Assembly (NCBI GenBank): GCA_947650365.1
Contig: OX393557.1
Span: 49,749,472-49,813,471, forward strand
Reading direction: 5' to 3'
Length of the DNA: 64,000 nucleotides
Origin: Chamaelirium japonicum
Lineage: Eukaryota > Streptophyta > Magnoliopsida > Liliales > Melanthiaceae
Made by a program: the position numbers and the translations under genes. Shown here piece after piece: positions 52,027 through 64,000 of this stretch (the first letter of the stretch is position 1; each line of letters begins with the position of its first letter). Below the pieces are notes generated by a model. That model saw nothing but the letters and a program-made list of their open reading frames with translations, was not told the DNA's origin and did not search any database.

Positions 52027-53200
52027 CACTACACCAAAACTGTGATTTTGTAACACACTGTTTTTTTGGTTTGTAACATTTATTACCGTTACAAAATTGG
52101 TAACAGTTATAAGCGTTAGTAATTGAAAATTTCTGTTAGTAATTCATTGAATAGCGTTTTTGATATAACGTAACGTTTTTATTTATGTTTGTAACGATTA
52201 CAAATGTTACTAAAATATCAAAAAATTTATTTTAAAAATATTTTTGTTTCACGTGATTAACTCGTGACCCAAACTTAAGCTAACTCGTGACCCAAACTTA
52301 AGCGTAAGGGTTTGTTTTTTTCGCGAGTAAAAGACCCGAGGATTGTTCGTTCGTTTCTCTCCTTCCCCCGCTTCTCCCACGCCGGCGACACCCTAGGTTC
52401 GCTGCAGGTAAACCCCCCCCCCTCTCTCTCTCTCTCTTGTTGCCGTCGGGCGTCGTGCCTCCCACTCGCCGTCGTGCCTCCCGCTTCTCCCACTCGCCGT
52501 CGGGCCACCGGTGTGCCGCTAGGGTTGCCGTCGGGCCGTCGGGCATCGTGCCTCCGGTCCGCCGGTGCGTCGCCGTCGTGCCTCCCGCTTCTCCCACTTG
52601 CCGTCGTGCCTCCCACTCGACGGTGCGCTGCCATCGCGCCTCCCATGTCACAATTTGGTGGAGCCGGGCGAATCTACATGGGCGTCGGGAGGAGGAAGCG
52701 GCGAAGCCGGTGGTAGAGGCTGAGAGGGATTTGACCCAGGAACAAATCTCGAGGGTCTCAACTACCACCGAGAGACGTCGGCGCAGGTCCTTCGGCCTCC
52801 CTTCCTTAGTTGCCACCCTTGCCTATTGAGGTTTAGGACTTTTCAGAACAAGGTTGTGGGACTGGTCTATGATATTTGATAACTTTTTTGGGTTCGTAAT
52901 TTTTCTGAACTTACAATTCTAATACATGTTCAGACTTTCGTCATTAATCTTAGAGTATTGACATCAGATTGATGAATTGATAATTCTCCACACTGACAAA
53001 ATAATTTTCATCTGCCTGTTCTTTTCAACTTTATTCAAGTCAATACAAAGACCATCTATATTCTAGAATAGATTGAGCTATCTGTAAGTACATAGAAAAA
53101 AAAAGAAGAAAGAAATAGATGGATCATGGAGTAGTCCAGCTGCTCTTGATTCTCTAGTCCAGGTGTTCTTTATTCTCCCCTCTCTTAATCGTACTATTTT
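52027..53200 (+). mobile_element. CACTA-like element 3, left end only
   Basis: It begins CACTACACCAAAACTGTG at 52027, followed by clustered GTAAC/GTTAC motifs (52,050-52,215) as in CACTA subterminal regions. It interrupts the hAT transposase. The interior (52,300-52,830) is GC-rich and resembles captured genic DNA, with a leader-like stretch and CTCCCACTCGCCGTCG repeats. I found no matching right end, so it is truncated or the end is beyond recognition. The frame at 52,437-52,829 is unsupported as a gene. Confidence 0.5.
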
Positions 53201-53214
53201 TCATCGAGACCAAA

Positions 53215-53455
53215 ATAACTCAACACCAACTGCAACGCTAGTCTTTCTCCGACAAATCGGTGGATAAGGTGGTTAGGTGTATTCGTTGTTATGCGGTCGA
53301 GTAGTGTACGGGTATACCCACCAACCTCTTGGGTTGCATCCGTGTAGTATGTAATCGTTTCTATTTTTTTTTCTCCGGGACCTACCTAATAAACTGGTTG
53401 GGGACCAAGCCAAAACCCCCTCATCGCGAGATTTCTAGAAAGAAATAAGAAAAAG
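53215..53455 (+). mobile_element. 5'-truncated LINE 3' tail
   Basis: AATAAACTGGTTGGGGACC, then CCAAAACCCCCTCA and GAGATTTCT match the 3' ends of LINE 1 (AATAAACAGGTTGGGGTCC) and LINE 2. An A-rich tail (AAGAAATAAGAAAAAG) follows. The left edge is uncertain. Confidence 0.6.
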
Positions 53456-53518
53456 ATGAAAATTCTTTGATGCCCACTTGGGTACCATACCGAAATTCAT
53501 AGGGATGCATGGAAAATG

Positions 53519-53606
53519 AGATGGATGGTGGAGATGGATGGTGGAGATGGATGTTTGGATGGTGGAGATGAATGGTGGAGATGGATGGAGGAGATGGATG
53601 TTTGGA
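53519..53606. repeat. GATGGATGGTGGA minisatellite
   Basis: About seven imperfect copies of a 12-15-bp unit, directly before the hAT transposase sequence resumes. Confidence 0.85.
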
Positions 53607-55410
53607 GGTTTTAATAAAGGCAATTCGATTACTTTTGAAACAAGAGTTACCTTTTTGTGCTCATGATGAATCAGACGATTCAGAAAATCAAGAAATTTTT
53701 TTTATGGTTATGTAGTTTTTGATGAGAATAACGATGATGTTAACAATGTTGTATTAAACAATGCTCTAGATAATCTGAAGATGATCACACCTAAAGTTTT
53801 AAAAGATATTGTGAGTGTATGTGCTATGAAAATCGTAAATATAAGCATAAACGATCTTAGAAATATATTTTTTGCTATTTTGGTAGATAAGTCTCGGGAT
53901 ATATCGGTCAAAGAATAGATAGTTGTTGTTGTACGTTATTTGGACAAAAGCTGCTGTGTGGTGGAGTGTGTTATTGGATTTGTACATATTGCTGAAACTA
54001 TATCTGCATTGTTTAAGAAGACGATTAATGAATTATTTTTCAAACACGGATTGAGCATAGTAAGGTTACGTGGTCAAGGCTACAATAGTGCTAGCAATAT
54101 GTAGGGTGAATTTAAGGACCTCAAGTCTCTTATTCTTAATGAGAATAAATATGTAATTTTTATATATTTTGCCCACCAACTTCAACTAACCATTGTTGCA
54201 GTTCCAAAGAATTACATGCCAATCTGTAATTTCTTTGACTTACTCTTTGATATAAGTACACTCGTTAGTGCCTCATGCAAATGCAAAAATGCGCTTCGAG
54301 AGAAACAAGATCTTAATCAGGAGACTAGCCTCAAAAGGCCTCGTGACACATGTTAAAGATCGCACTATGAGACATTGATAAACTTTATTGGTTTTATTGG
54401 CATGTTTGTTACTGTGATTGAAGTACTAAAATTTGTTGATGAAGATGGATGGTTTCAAGAATAAAAGGCCAAAGCGATGAGCTTAAGAGATTTAATGGAA
54501 ACTTTTGATTTTATATTCAAGCTGTATTTGATGAGAAAGATTTTGGGGATCACGAATAGTTTGTTAAAGGCATTGCAAAGAAAGAAATAAGATATTGTGA
54601 ATGCTATGTATTTGGTAAAATTATATAAGGGAATGTTTCAAGAGTTGAGAGACAAATAATGGGATGCTCTTATTTCAAAAGTTTCTTTATTTTGTACAAA
54701 GTTTAATATCGGTGTTCCTAATATGGATGATATATTTGCAGCACATGGACGATCATGACGGAGAAAATAAATCACAAATCTACATCACTATCGTGTTGAA
54801 TAGTTTTATGCGATTATCGCTATACAATTTCAAGAGCTTCAAAGCCATTTTATTGAAGCGAGTACATAATTAATACTTTGTATGGCATGCTTGAGTCCAC
54901 TATATTCATTTTTAGCCTTTGACAAGGAAAAAATAAAATTTTCTCGGTCAGCCTTACGAATCAGAAATTTCTAATGTTGATCTTTTGGCCCTTGATGACA
55001 AGTTTGATATTTATATCATAGATGTTCGTTCAGATAGTGAGTTTTTAGGATTAAAGGGGATTGATGAGCTTGCCAAGAAGATGGTTGAGACAAAAAATAA
55101 TATTTTGTATCTATTATTCTATTTGCTTATAACTCTGATATTAATCCTTTCAGTTGCCACTGCTACTATTGAGAGAGCGTTTTCTATAATGCAAATGGTA
55201 AAGAACAGGCTTCGTAATAGAATGGGAGATGAATAAATGAGTGATTCTTTGATCACATATCTTGAGGGGGATATTTTCAATAACATCGATATGTAGAAGA
55301 TTATTCAACACTTTCAGAATATGAAAACTCATAGAGGACAGTTGTCTTAAGAAGACTTTATCAGTGATCGAGAAATATTAATTTTGCAATTGTAAGTACC
55401 ACATTTTGTT

Positions 55411-55596
55411 ATGAATAGGGCATGCCCGTGCCGATTGGCACGAAGCAGCGCCTTCGACGCAACGAACCCCCCCATCCAACCCAACCCCCCTTCTCCTACC
55501 TCCCTCCCACCCCCCACCCCCACCCCCACCCCTACCCCTGCCCCATCCAACCAGGAAAGAGAGAGATATCGGAGCTAGATAGAGACTGGGAGTGGG

Positions 55597-55662
<66 letters not shown>

Positions 55663-55807
55663 TCAGGGGGTGCGATTGGTGTAGAGAGAGACGAAGAGAT
55701 AGAGATCGTGGGGAGAGAGGGATCGGAGAGAGAGTGAGACAGGGAGAGAGAGAGAGATAGACAGAGAGAGAGAGATCGAAGAGAGAGAGACGGGGAGAGA
55801 AAGAGAC

Positions 55808-55875
<68 letters not shown>

Positions 55876-56010
55876 TGATGGTGTGATCGGTGTAGAAAGA
55901 GATCGTGGGGAAGAGAGTTTGAGAGAGAGATAGAGGGGTGCGATCGGTGTAAAGAGAGAGACAAAGAGATAGAGATGGAGAGATAGAGATTGTGGGGAAG
56001 AGAGATAGGG

Positions 56011-56054
<44 letters not shown>

Positions 56055-56515
56055 AGAGAGAGAGACCAGAGAGAGACAGAGATAAAAGAGGGTGCGATCG
56101 GTCTAGAGAGAGAGATCATGGGGAAGAGAGTTAGAGAGAGAGAGAGATCATGGGGAAGACATAGGGATCGGAGAGAGAGAAAGATGGGGAGAGAGATTTT
56201 AGGGCCGGGGGTTTAGTCGTTCGATTTGATCGAATGAGTTCAGTTTTGAGGAATTTCAGGGGGGGGGCAGTTATAGACGTGGCCTTCAATTTGTGGGATT
56301 TTAGGGGATTTTTTGATGCATTTGATTTGAGGGTAGATTGAGATGTGTTTGATACGTACAATTAGATCGGATTGACAACTTGTCTCTATTTGATTTTGAG
56401 AATGACAGAGTTGTAAATAACTCGAATTGCTCTAACATGTAATATAGATTTTTGCTAAGCATAAGTTATTGACTTTTATATTACTTTTTAATGTTTATAC
56501 GTCTTTGAGGAAAAA
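55411..56515. repeat. C-rich leader, then long (GA)n-rich region, at the 3' end of the hAT element
   Basis: A CCCCCACCC-type stretch (55,465-55,550) is followed by several (GA)n runs with GATCG.GAGAGAG spacers to about 56,195. From 56,196 to 56,515 there is low-complexity DNA with no gene. All ORFs here are simple-sequence artefacts. Confidence 0.85.
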
Positions 56516-56639
56516 TCCTGAGTCCACCACTGCTGGAGATCAAGCTCAATGTAATCCTCCCCATTAAACAAAGAGTTTCAAAGACATAAAATAATTGATA
56601 ATAAAAAATAAAATAAAATAAAAAAGAAAGAAAGAAAGA

Positions 56640-57230
56640 AAGAAAGGATAACGATAACACATACAAAAGAACGGAGGCGCAAGAGCCATGGAAAGCAGCT
56701 CAACTTTTGGGATTGCATGCATCAAGTCGAGCTGGCGAGGGCACCACACACAACCGCCAACGTCACACAACTGCCAACGTGGCGTAAAGTGGATCACGTG
56801 TGCGTGGGACCCACGTGGGGTTTTTTTTGCCCCCCATGTCATGCATGCATGCATGCATGCATGGGAAAGGGATGGGTGGCGGGGACGTGTCAGCGTAGAG
56901 GCAACGCGCGCTGACCCACGAAGAAAGCGGCGACGAGAGAATATATTCCGGGGTGGTGGGGTGGCGGGGGGGGGGGACGACGGTAAATCAGGTCCGCTCA
57001 GTCAGCCCAACGATCTCAAAGCGTACGTAATTCGGCACGTGTGGAACGCATTCGATGGATCCGTGTTCTGCGTGCGTGGCCGACTCTGCATGAACCCCCG
57101 TCGGATTCTCACGCACGTGCGATGAAAAAGGTGAATCACCTGCTGCTTTTGCTGTATTTGGGTCCTCGATCTACGGTTGCGCCTCCACCGTTCACGACGG
57201 TAGTAGCCCGGTGTGCATGCATGCCTAAGT

Positions 57231-57235
<5 letters not shown>
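56640..57235. promoter_or_regulatory. Promoter-like block with G-boxes and RY motifs
   Basis: Four CACGTG G-boxes lie at 56795-56800, 56812-56817, 57036-57041 and 57114-57119, with a GACGTGTC at 56884-56891. A (CATG)6 run at 56840-56863 gives overlapping CATGCA (RY) motifs, and another CATGCATG is near 57,218. Plant bZIP/bHLH factors bind G-boxes, and B3 factors bind RY motifs. Composition is GC-richer than the flanks. I see no convincing downstream coding exon; retrotransposon sequence follows. Motif presence does not prove activity. Confidence 0.4.

Positions 57236-57316
<81 letters not shown>
57234..57316. repeat. (CT)n microsatellite
   Basis: About 80 bp of CT dinucleotides with two TCTTCTC or CTCCT breaks. 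(CT)n runs are common in plant 5' untranslated leaders, which fits the promoter-like block just before it. Confidence 0.95.
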
Positions 57317-57318
<2 letters not shown>

Positions 57319-57329
57319 CTGGTGAGGAC

Positions 57330-58599
57330 TTAAGAGAGTGAGATTGATCGAGGGTGATTGTGGGAATATTTGAAAAATGGATTACAGGATAGACAAAATC
57401 GGAGTCAGCAAGATTTTTAAACGAATGGCCATATCTATTCTGTTCGATTTTGTCTAGTAAGCTTGTTCATTTTTGTCTTGTCAATTTTTTTTTTTTCATT
57501 TTATCTAGTCAGCTTGTAGACTAGTGTACCATGTTATATAGAGTGCACGTAGGTTCTCACATGCTTCCTTATTACTCACTATAATGCTTGCATCGTTTTG
57601 TTCCGTATTGTTATTGTCTATCTTGTGCAGCATCTAGTGTTGGCTGTTGTGTTTGTATTGGATTGCTTGTAGACTTCGTACTCGATCTTTCTTGTAGAGT
57701 AACGGATCTATCTGTGCATTGTGCGGAATTTCATTTGGCATCGGAGCTTGCCTTTTGCAAGAATTTGGGTATCCTCTTTGTAGGATCTCCCTTGTTCGCC
57801 TTCCGCTAGTTTCAATTCACTCGCCTTTCACTAGAGTGGGCTAGATGCGAATTTTTGGGGTGCTTGCCGGGTTTTGAGGGGCTTAGATTCTTTAGGGCCA
57901 CCACACCCTAGGAGGATTACCTTTGCATAGCACCCTAGTTTTCATAGGGGGGGAATATTCTTGTCTTTGATCATTTCCTTGGTCTTCATACCAAGAGTGT
58001 GTTCATGCATGCATGCTTTCATTTGTTCATGTTCATTTCATATTGTGGTACAATTTATTTTCTTGCTTTTGTTGTTTTTTTATTTTGAGCATGTCATAGT
58101 TCATGCACTCATTCATTCATATGCTTTCATTGTGTTAAATATGGTGCATTTACGCACCGATAAGTTTTCATGTCGGTCACTTGGGTGACTTATATATCTT
58201 CTCATTAGGGGGTGCTGGGGTGCATGAAATTTTCGTGAATCCACTCTTGTTGGAGTCCATGCTTTCGGCTTGAGACTTATTTGTTTCTGTTTGTAGACAT
58301 ATTTCAATTCTACGGTTGCTTCCTGCATAGATTTGATTTATATACTAACGTACACTTGCGTGCAGGGAGATACATTGTATTTGATGAAATATGTTGAAGT
58401 GTGCATGTCACAGTTTACAAGCTAGCCAAGCACAACTTTGGATCATCTAGAGTCAAGTTTTTTCTTTTACCACTTTTGTAATCACCATCGACCAGAAAGA
58501 GAGAGATATTCCATTGTGGGAATGGGTAAGAATTTTGTTCTTTTTTGAGGTTTTGAGCGATATAACGTTTTGGCTCAAAATTATGCCAAAGAGGGAGAT
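57330..58599 (+). mobile_element. 3' internal region of a plus-strand LTR retrotransposon
   Basis: The segment ends GCCAAAGAGGGAGAT (58,585-58,599), the polypurine tract seen before the 3' LTR of SIRE/Maximus-type copia elements. The sequence before it is non-coding and T-rich, as in their long 3' untranslated internal part. I found no pol or env frame, so the left portion is missing, and its left boundary is uncertain (57,330-57,560). Confidence 0.55.
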
Positions 58600-60189
58600 T
58601 GTTACATCATATGATGTACATCTATTTTGTTGGAAAAATTTATATGCAAGAACTGACCCAATGAGGTTGGTTTAACCTGTGAGTTAGGATAGCATGTGTA
58701 TCCACAACCCTTTGAAGACTTCAGAGATACAACATAGTATCAGTCCAGCAGTTCAGTGAAAAATCAATATGAATTAGAGTGACTAGCTCACATACCTGCT
58801 CGCTCATATTATGATTGTATCTTTCCGAGTGTAAGGGGTTTTTGTGTGTTTTGGTTTATGAAACTGTTTGACTCGATTTGCGTCCAATTTTTTTTTTATA
58901 AATTCACTAGTTTCATGCTTTTCGAGATCTGTGCCTATTTATAATATTTTAATATTTAAAATCTTGGTTTGACGATATTCTCATATTTCTTGGATTGTGA
59001 GAATGACTTTTTGATGGATTTATGATTTTGCCCTTAGTGAGATCCGGCACTTAGCAAACTCTGAAATTGGCAAAGTGTTGGGATTTGCCTACCCCAATGT
59101 GCGGTTTGAGCCAAAATCCTGTGGTCCGGACTAAATCTTGGGTATGGAGTCTAGCTCCCTGTTAGGCTCCTGGACCGGGTCTGGACCTTTAGATTCCTTT
59201 GGGGTCCGGGCGTAAGTTTAAGTGGTCCGGACCAATAGTGTGTATGGGCCAAAAATCATACCCTTTGGGTTGATTTCCAACCGTTCGATTGCTAGATGTA
59301 ATGGCTAAGAATGGTTCTTGGGGACATCCTATATAAAGGCTGTTTTCTCATTAGGGTTATAAGGCTTTGGAGTTTACTGGCTAGCTAGCTTTGAGAGAAA
59401 AACCCTCTTGCACCCATTGCCTTCCCTTGAGGTTTTGATCTACTTGAAGTATGAATTCCATCCTTTTGAGACATTTGATCACTTCCTTGAGGGCTTCGAT
59501 TTGAACCATGCGGTTTTAAAGCAGAGTTATTTAGTTTCTCATCCCTCTTGTGATGGATGTCTTTGGAGTTTAACCAAATGCCTTTCCCGGATAATTCATT
59601 CCTAACGGATCAACCATAAATCTAATGTACAGTGCTTTGGGTCGCTCTTGGATTAGGGCTTGCAAATACTTTGCTATGGCTTGAAGCCCCCCTCATAGGG
59701 AATTGAGGGAGACAAGTCTTTGGAGGGTCGGATACCCTTGGGCAAAAATTTGTCGCTACAGTTTGACTGTACCCCATAGAGAATTGGGGGTGATAAAACC
59801 TTGGAGGCCAGGGTAGGTACCCTTGGGTTCATCCTTCGTGGAATGGTGAATGTGCCTCATGGCTACGAGTGTTGCGTTCATGCGCATGCGAGCTAGGTGT
59901 GAAGCTAGCCGTGCTTAGAAGGTCAAGGGTAGAAAAAAATATAGTTTAGGCAAAGGAGGTTACGGGAGTTTGTGTGCGATGATGTCAGGGCGTTGGGCCA
60001 AGCAATCCGTGGTGTGTCTATCTCGTGGATTTGGCAGGGTTGTGGTTCATCGTAATTCATCCGGGGTAACTCTCTGGACTTTGTACCTTTTCTCTCTCTA
60101 GTGGATCACTTGTACCTCCAGGATCACGGTCCCGATGTGATTTTTTTTCTTTCGGATTTTCCACGTAAAAATTGACTGTGTGCTTTACA
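58600..60189 (+). repeat. 3' LTR of the copia-like retrotransposon (1590 bp)
   Basis: It begins TGTTACATCATATGATG right after the polypurine tract and ends TGTGTGCTTTACA at 60189, so it is bounded by TGT...ACA. A TATA box (CTATATAAAGG) lies at 59330-59339. The last part (GGATTTTCCACGTAAAAATTG) resembles U5 of plant copia LTRs. The short ORFs in it are not supported. Confidence 0.7.
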
Positions 60190-62289
60190 TTATACTAAGA
60201 CTTGTATGTTTGTTCCCTTGCCCGTAGTCAGACTACTATGTCCTCACCTTTGATTGAACCTTGTGAGGAAATTAAGGAGTGAACTGTCCCATAACATGCT
60301 AACATAAAACCTTCAGTGAGCATAGTTTAGTGAGCGGACTAATGAAGCGTGATTAAAATCAATAACTCAACGACTGTACTGTGCCTCCAAGGGAGACGAT
60401 CGAGTTTGACAGTTTTTTAGTAGGTTGAGGTTCCCTCCATACTTCGAGAACCTGCCTATTGAACCTCTATGAGTAGGGAACTTCAACTTTAAAGTCATGT
60501 TCGCAATCGCCATGTGTCAACATGCGATTGGATAAGCCAACCGACTAAAGACCTTCATGAAAGTTTGAAGTTGGATCGTGTGCACGACATTTTTGTCATG
60601 TGCATGATCGACCATGTGACGATCTGCCATTTGACTGTCTCATGTGGGTCACCAGCTAGACATCAAATCCAGAGTTGTCACCTGGGATCCTACGCACGAC
60701 TATGTCGGCTAGTGCACATGACAAGGTCGGCAACAAAGAAGGGTCTGGGTCTCAAAATGTCATGCGCACAACTTGCATGTTTTGCACACACAAAAAGTTA
60801 AGCATAGGCCTAATGTTCCGAGGAACAAGCAATGAAACTAGGCATGTGTATGTGATCATTCAAATATATAAAAACTCACATAAGTCTTTGAAATGATTTT
60901 ATGGAATAAACATGCATCCTAAAAAATAAATCAGAAAAGATCTTGTGTGTGTACTAGCTAATCGTACCACCTAGCATACTACACTCACGGATAAGTCGAT
61001 TATTGGATTAATGAAGTTATACTTATATATGAGTATACATAAATATAATAAGAACGTGGTAATGGAGTAAGTAGGGAAGTCTTGGCCTCAATAATATGTC
61101 TTCCAAAGTACAAGGACTAATCCTAGTCTCTACCCTCCCGACTTTATCTTGTAGAATAATACACCGAAAAGTCAGATTTTCTGACGCTAACAACTAATGG
61201 CAATATAAGGAGAATGTTGGTCCCCAAAGTTTCGGGGCGCAGTGGAAGCGTGGTCGGTGGTGGGCCCATTTTCGGTGGCTAAAAAGCCCTATGGAAATTG
61301 GGCTGAATGATCCAGATCCGCAGTATGCAAGCCCGAAGGGAGAAAGACCTTCTTCATTCTCTTCTCTCTTATCTCTTTCTTTTTCTCCTTTCTCTTTGGT
61401 TGTAATCTCCAAGAGGGGAGATATCCCTTGGATCTCTCCCCTCCATAACCTCCTGTGAGGCCACCTCATCATGGGTTTTGGTTAGGGCCTGCCCTTGGCC
61501 GAAATCCACAAGATGGTGGCTACATAGGTGGCGGTTTTTACAAGTGCCAGGGGTACCCCTAGTTGGGGCACCCCCTTAACAGAAAAAGGCTGCACAATTA
61601 GTCCGACTTGACTCTAATCAAACCCTAACTCGCACCATGGCTTCTCCTAGTCCAACTAGACAACTAATAAGGGAAAATAATTAATTAATTGAATAGTTAA
61701 TTATTTGCCAACATGCATCCACCTGGAACAATTACGATAATGCCCATCTCTTCTGTCCACCTGGATGTTGACCAGAGAGGGTGATGGAGTTGCACTCATG
61801 GCAACTCCTATATTTTAGAAAAGTCATCAAAGCCCACTGGACTAGGCTCTGATGACTTCTCCTAGAATGTCCGAGGGCTAACTTAGCCCTTCATGACATT
61901 TATGACCCTTTTGGGGAAAAAGTCAACTCAGTCAACCTTAGTCAAGTCCTAGTGATCTTAGAATGATCTAGGGATCACACATAACTAATTAGTATATATT
62001 AATTTATGTCTTTATTCTGCAAGCCTGGGGCCCACCATGTGGGTCCCACTGAGTAACCCTAGTCAAACTAGGTTTTTCTTCTATGGTGGATCTAAGGGAG
62101 GAACCCCTTAGGTAAACCTAAACTATATCTCCAAATCCACATACCTTTGGTTTTACTGGTCTCCATGGTGTTAGCCACTATCAGTAAACCCTAACGGTAT
62201 TGGGTTTGGTCCGCTTGGTGTGGGGGGAAATTTCCGAGCCGCCTTGATCGGGAACCCCGCCCCACAGCCTTGATTGAATGTTGATGGTT
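60190..62289. other. Stretch with no recognised gene
   Basis: No domain, exon chain or clear repeat was recognised in about 2.1 kb. Short frames at 60,514-60,896 and 61,194-61,472 have no family resemblance that I know. The part from 61,190 to 62,289 may be leader of another retrotransposon, but I cannot show it. Confidence 0.4.
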
Positions 62290-62820
62290 TGTAGAGTTAG
62301 AGAGTTGGGAGAGTAGATAGAGAGAGTAGAGAGTGATGACACAAGGATTGGTGACGGAGTTCAGTCTTACGACCTACGTCTCCGGGCGAGAGGTGCCACC
62401 TGATCTTCACTATAATTTGAGTAAATGAGGGTTGAGCGTTCTCTCGACAGGCCGAGAGAAGCTTCTTACAATGTGTTTGCACGGAGCAATTAGAAGAGTT
62501 CAAGAGGAAGAATGGAGGGCTCTGGCTCTGGATCTGGAATCCCTCTTCCTCTGATCGAATGACCAACCCCCTTCCTGGATGCCTTGGGGGTCCTTTTATA
62601 GCGTAGGCATGTGCCCGATATGGCAGTGATGACGTGGCATTGATGACGTGGTACTGGTTCTGGGCCTCCTTGCTGGGCCCTTATTGGGCCGTTGTTCGGG
62701 CCCGGCTTGATCTGCGAGCCCCGTAGAGTGGGCCCATGAACCCGGGCGGGCTTACTCACTTGGGCCATTGCGCGGGCCCATGCCGCTCTGATCCGGTCCG
62801 GTACAATTTTTGCACCCACA
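62290..62820 (-). repeat. 3' LTR of a minus-strand LTR retrotransposon (531 bp)
   Basis: Read on the minus strand, GGGAGGGGATAAC (polypurine tract, ending at 62821) is followed by TGTGGGTGCAAAAATTG at 62820. The LTR ends CTCTAACTCTACA at 62290. A TATA box (TATAAAAGGA) lies at 62591-62600, and a U5-like stretch (CACCTCTCGCCCGGAGACGT) downstream of it. The body of the element lies to the right and leaves the window. The family (gypsy or copia) cannot be set without pol. Confidence 0.72.
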
Positions 62821-64000
62821 GTTATCCCCTCCCAGTCGGGTCAGGACCCCCTGGGTCGGCTGGGATTCCAAGGTGCAAACGCCTCAGGATTCTGGCATGG
62901 TTGACAAGGGCTGTCGGTGTTGCGGTTCGTATTAGCAGAGTCTCCTTCTGTCGATGCCGAGACCCTTTTTGCGCGAGCCAAAAAGTCTCAGTTTTGCAAG
63001 TGGGCGTATCAGAAGAAGAAGTGTGTTTTCCGACCGAGAGGATACCGAGACCCTTTTGTATTTTCCTGACCGAGAGGATGCCGAGACTCCTTTGCCTTCT
63101 GCTGACGCCGAGACCCTTTTGGTGCGAGCCAAAAAGCCTCAGTTTTGCGAGGAGGCGTTCTCGAAAAATTAGTGTATTTTTCGACCGAGAGTATACCGAG
63201 AGGATACCGAGAGGGTACCGAGACCCTTTTGCCTTTTCCCGACCGAGAGGATGCCGAGACTCCTTTGTCTTCTGCCGACGCCGAGACCCTTTTGGTGCGA
63301 GCCAAAAAGCCTCGGTTTTGCGAGGAGGCGTTCTCGAAAAATTAGTGTATTTTCTGATCAAGAGTATACCGAGAGGGTACCGAGACCCTTTTCCCTTTTT
63401 CCGACCGAGAGTATACCGAGAGGGTACCGAGACCATTTTCTTGCTGTCCTGGTTTTGCATAGGAGATCCACGGTGTTTTTATTGTTGCAAGAGATATAGA
63501 AATCCAAATGCCTTCAAACAATATTCAAAAGTTGTGTATCGGAGTTCTTTATATACAGTCCAAATTTCAGCCCAATCGGAGTTCGTGACCAAAAGTTATG
63601 GCCGTTGTACCAAAGCCTCTCTGAGCAAATCCGCTGTCCAGATTTTGCACTGAAGATCAACGATGTTTCTATTGTTTCAGGAGCTATAGAAGTTCAAATG
63701 ACCTCAAACTAAATACAAAAGTTTTGGCTCGTAGTTCTCTATTTACAGTCCAAATTTCAGCCCAATCAGAGTTCGTGGCCAAAAGTTATGGCCGCTGTAC
63801 CGAAGCATCTCCGAGCAGATCCGTTGTCCAGATTTTGCACTGAAGATCAACAATGTTTCTATTATTGCAAGAGCTATAGAAGTTCAAATGTCCTCAAACT
63901 AGATGCAAACGTTGTGGCTCGTAGTTCTCTATTTACAGTCCAAATTTCAGCACAATCGGAGTTTGTGATCCAAAGTTATGGCCGTTGTACCGGAGCCTCT
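62821..64000 (-). repeat. Internal 3' region of the minus-strand retrotransposon: two tandem arrays
   Basis: Array 1 (about 62,940-63,440) repeats GCGAGCCAAAAAGCCTC, GACCGAGAG.ATACCGAG and CCGAGACCCTTTT every 150-175 bp. Array 2 (63,456-64,000) has exact 190-bp spacing: GTTATGGCCG occurs at 63,595, 63,785 and 63,975. The 305-codon plus-strand frame over them is not supported as a gene. Confidence 0.85.

Noticed and set aside
52027..53200. Complete third CACTA element with a host gene
   Set aside because: Only the left end is recognisable. No matching TAGTG end or target duplication was found, and the inner frame has no recognised domain.
55532..56119. Ser/Leu-rich minus-strand ORF of 195 codons
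   Set aside because: Pure (GA)n simple sequence.
57588..58188. Small plus-strand ORFs as host exons
   Set aside because: T-rich, no known motif, and they lie in the non-coding 3' internal part of an LTR retrotransposon.
62736..63653. 305-codon plus-strand ORF
   Set aside because: It runs across the LTR border and two tandem arrays of a minus-strand retrotransposon, and its protein is repetitive with no domain.

Overview
The window looks like repeat-rich nuclear DNA of a flowering plant. It carries plant-type MULE, CACTA, hAT, Helitron-like, L1-type LINE, Ty1-copia and other LTR-retrotransposon sequence. Introns have GT/AG borders, long (TA)n and (GA)n runs are present, and multi-exon transposon genes are common. 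I cannot name the species. I found no rRNA, tRNA, CRISPR array, bacterial-type operon or intact single-copy host gene. Nearly every coding remnant belongs to a mobile element or has been captured by one.

Region 1 (1 to about 11,330) is a Mutator-like element of the Kaonashi type. It has a plus-strand mudrA-like transposase (924-3761) and a minus-strand, nine-exon gene (6460-9667) with a DUF1985 domain and a Ulp1/SENP-like C48 cysteine protease domain. Two direct arrays of a 91-bp repeat bracket the protease gene. Each gene carries one visible in-frame stop.

Region 2 (about 11,370 to 35,200) is a decayed gene resembling the large subunit of replication protein A, followed by a Helitron-like 3' hairpin. 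A 1.8-kb CACTA element (11617-13395) sits beside its first visible exon. One small intron has been expanded to about 20 kb by an L1-type LINE (13567-33435), and that LINE is split by a 14-kb CACTA element (14335-28409). The large CACTA holds degenerate TNP2-like and TnpA-like genes and about 28 copies of a 181-bp satellite-like repeat.

Region 3 (about 35,200 to 47,700) is a degenerate Ty1-copia element. It is interrupted by a long-inverted-repeat element set in (TA)n (37801-38503) and by a second LINE (39742-45538). Its 3' LTR contains a small hAT-type MITE (46399-46866).

Region 4 (47761-56532) is an 8.8-kb hAT element of the DUF4371/ZMYM-like group with recognisable ends and an 8-bp target duplication (7 of 8 bases match). 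Nested in it are a second MITE of the same family, a duplicated 0.65-kb palindromic element flanked by (TA)n, the left end of another CACTA, and a LINE 3' tail.

Region 5 (56533-64000) starts with about 700 bp resembling a promoter, with four G-boxes and a (CATG)6 run. It continues into the 3' end and LTR of a plus-strand copia-like retrotransposon (LTR 58600-60189), a stretch with nothing I can identify, and the 3' LTR (62290-62820) and internal tandem repeats of a minus-strand LTR retrotransposon that runs off the window.

The order of nesting can be read from target-site duplications, several of which are exact.
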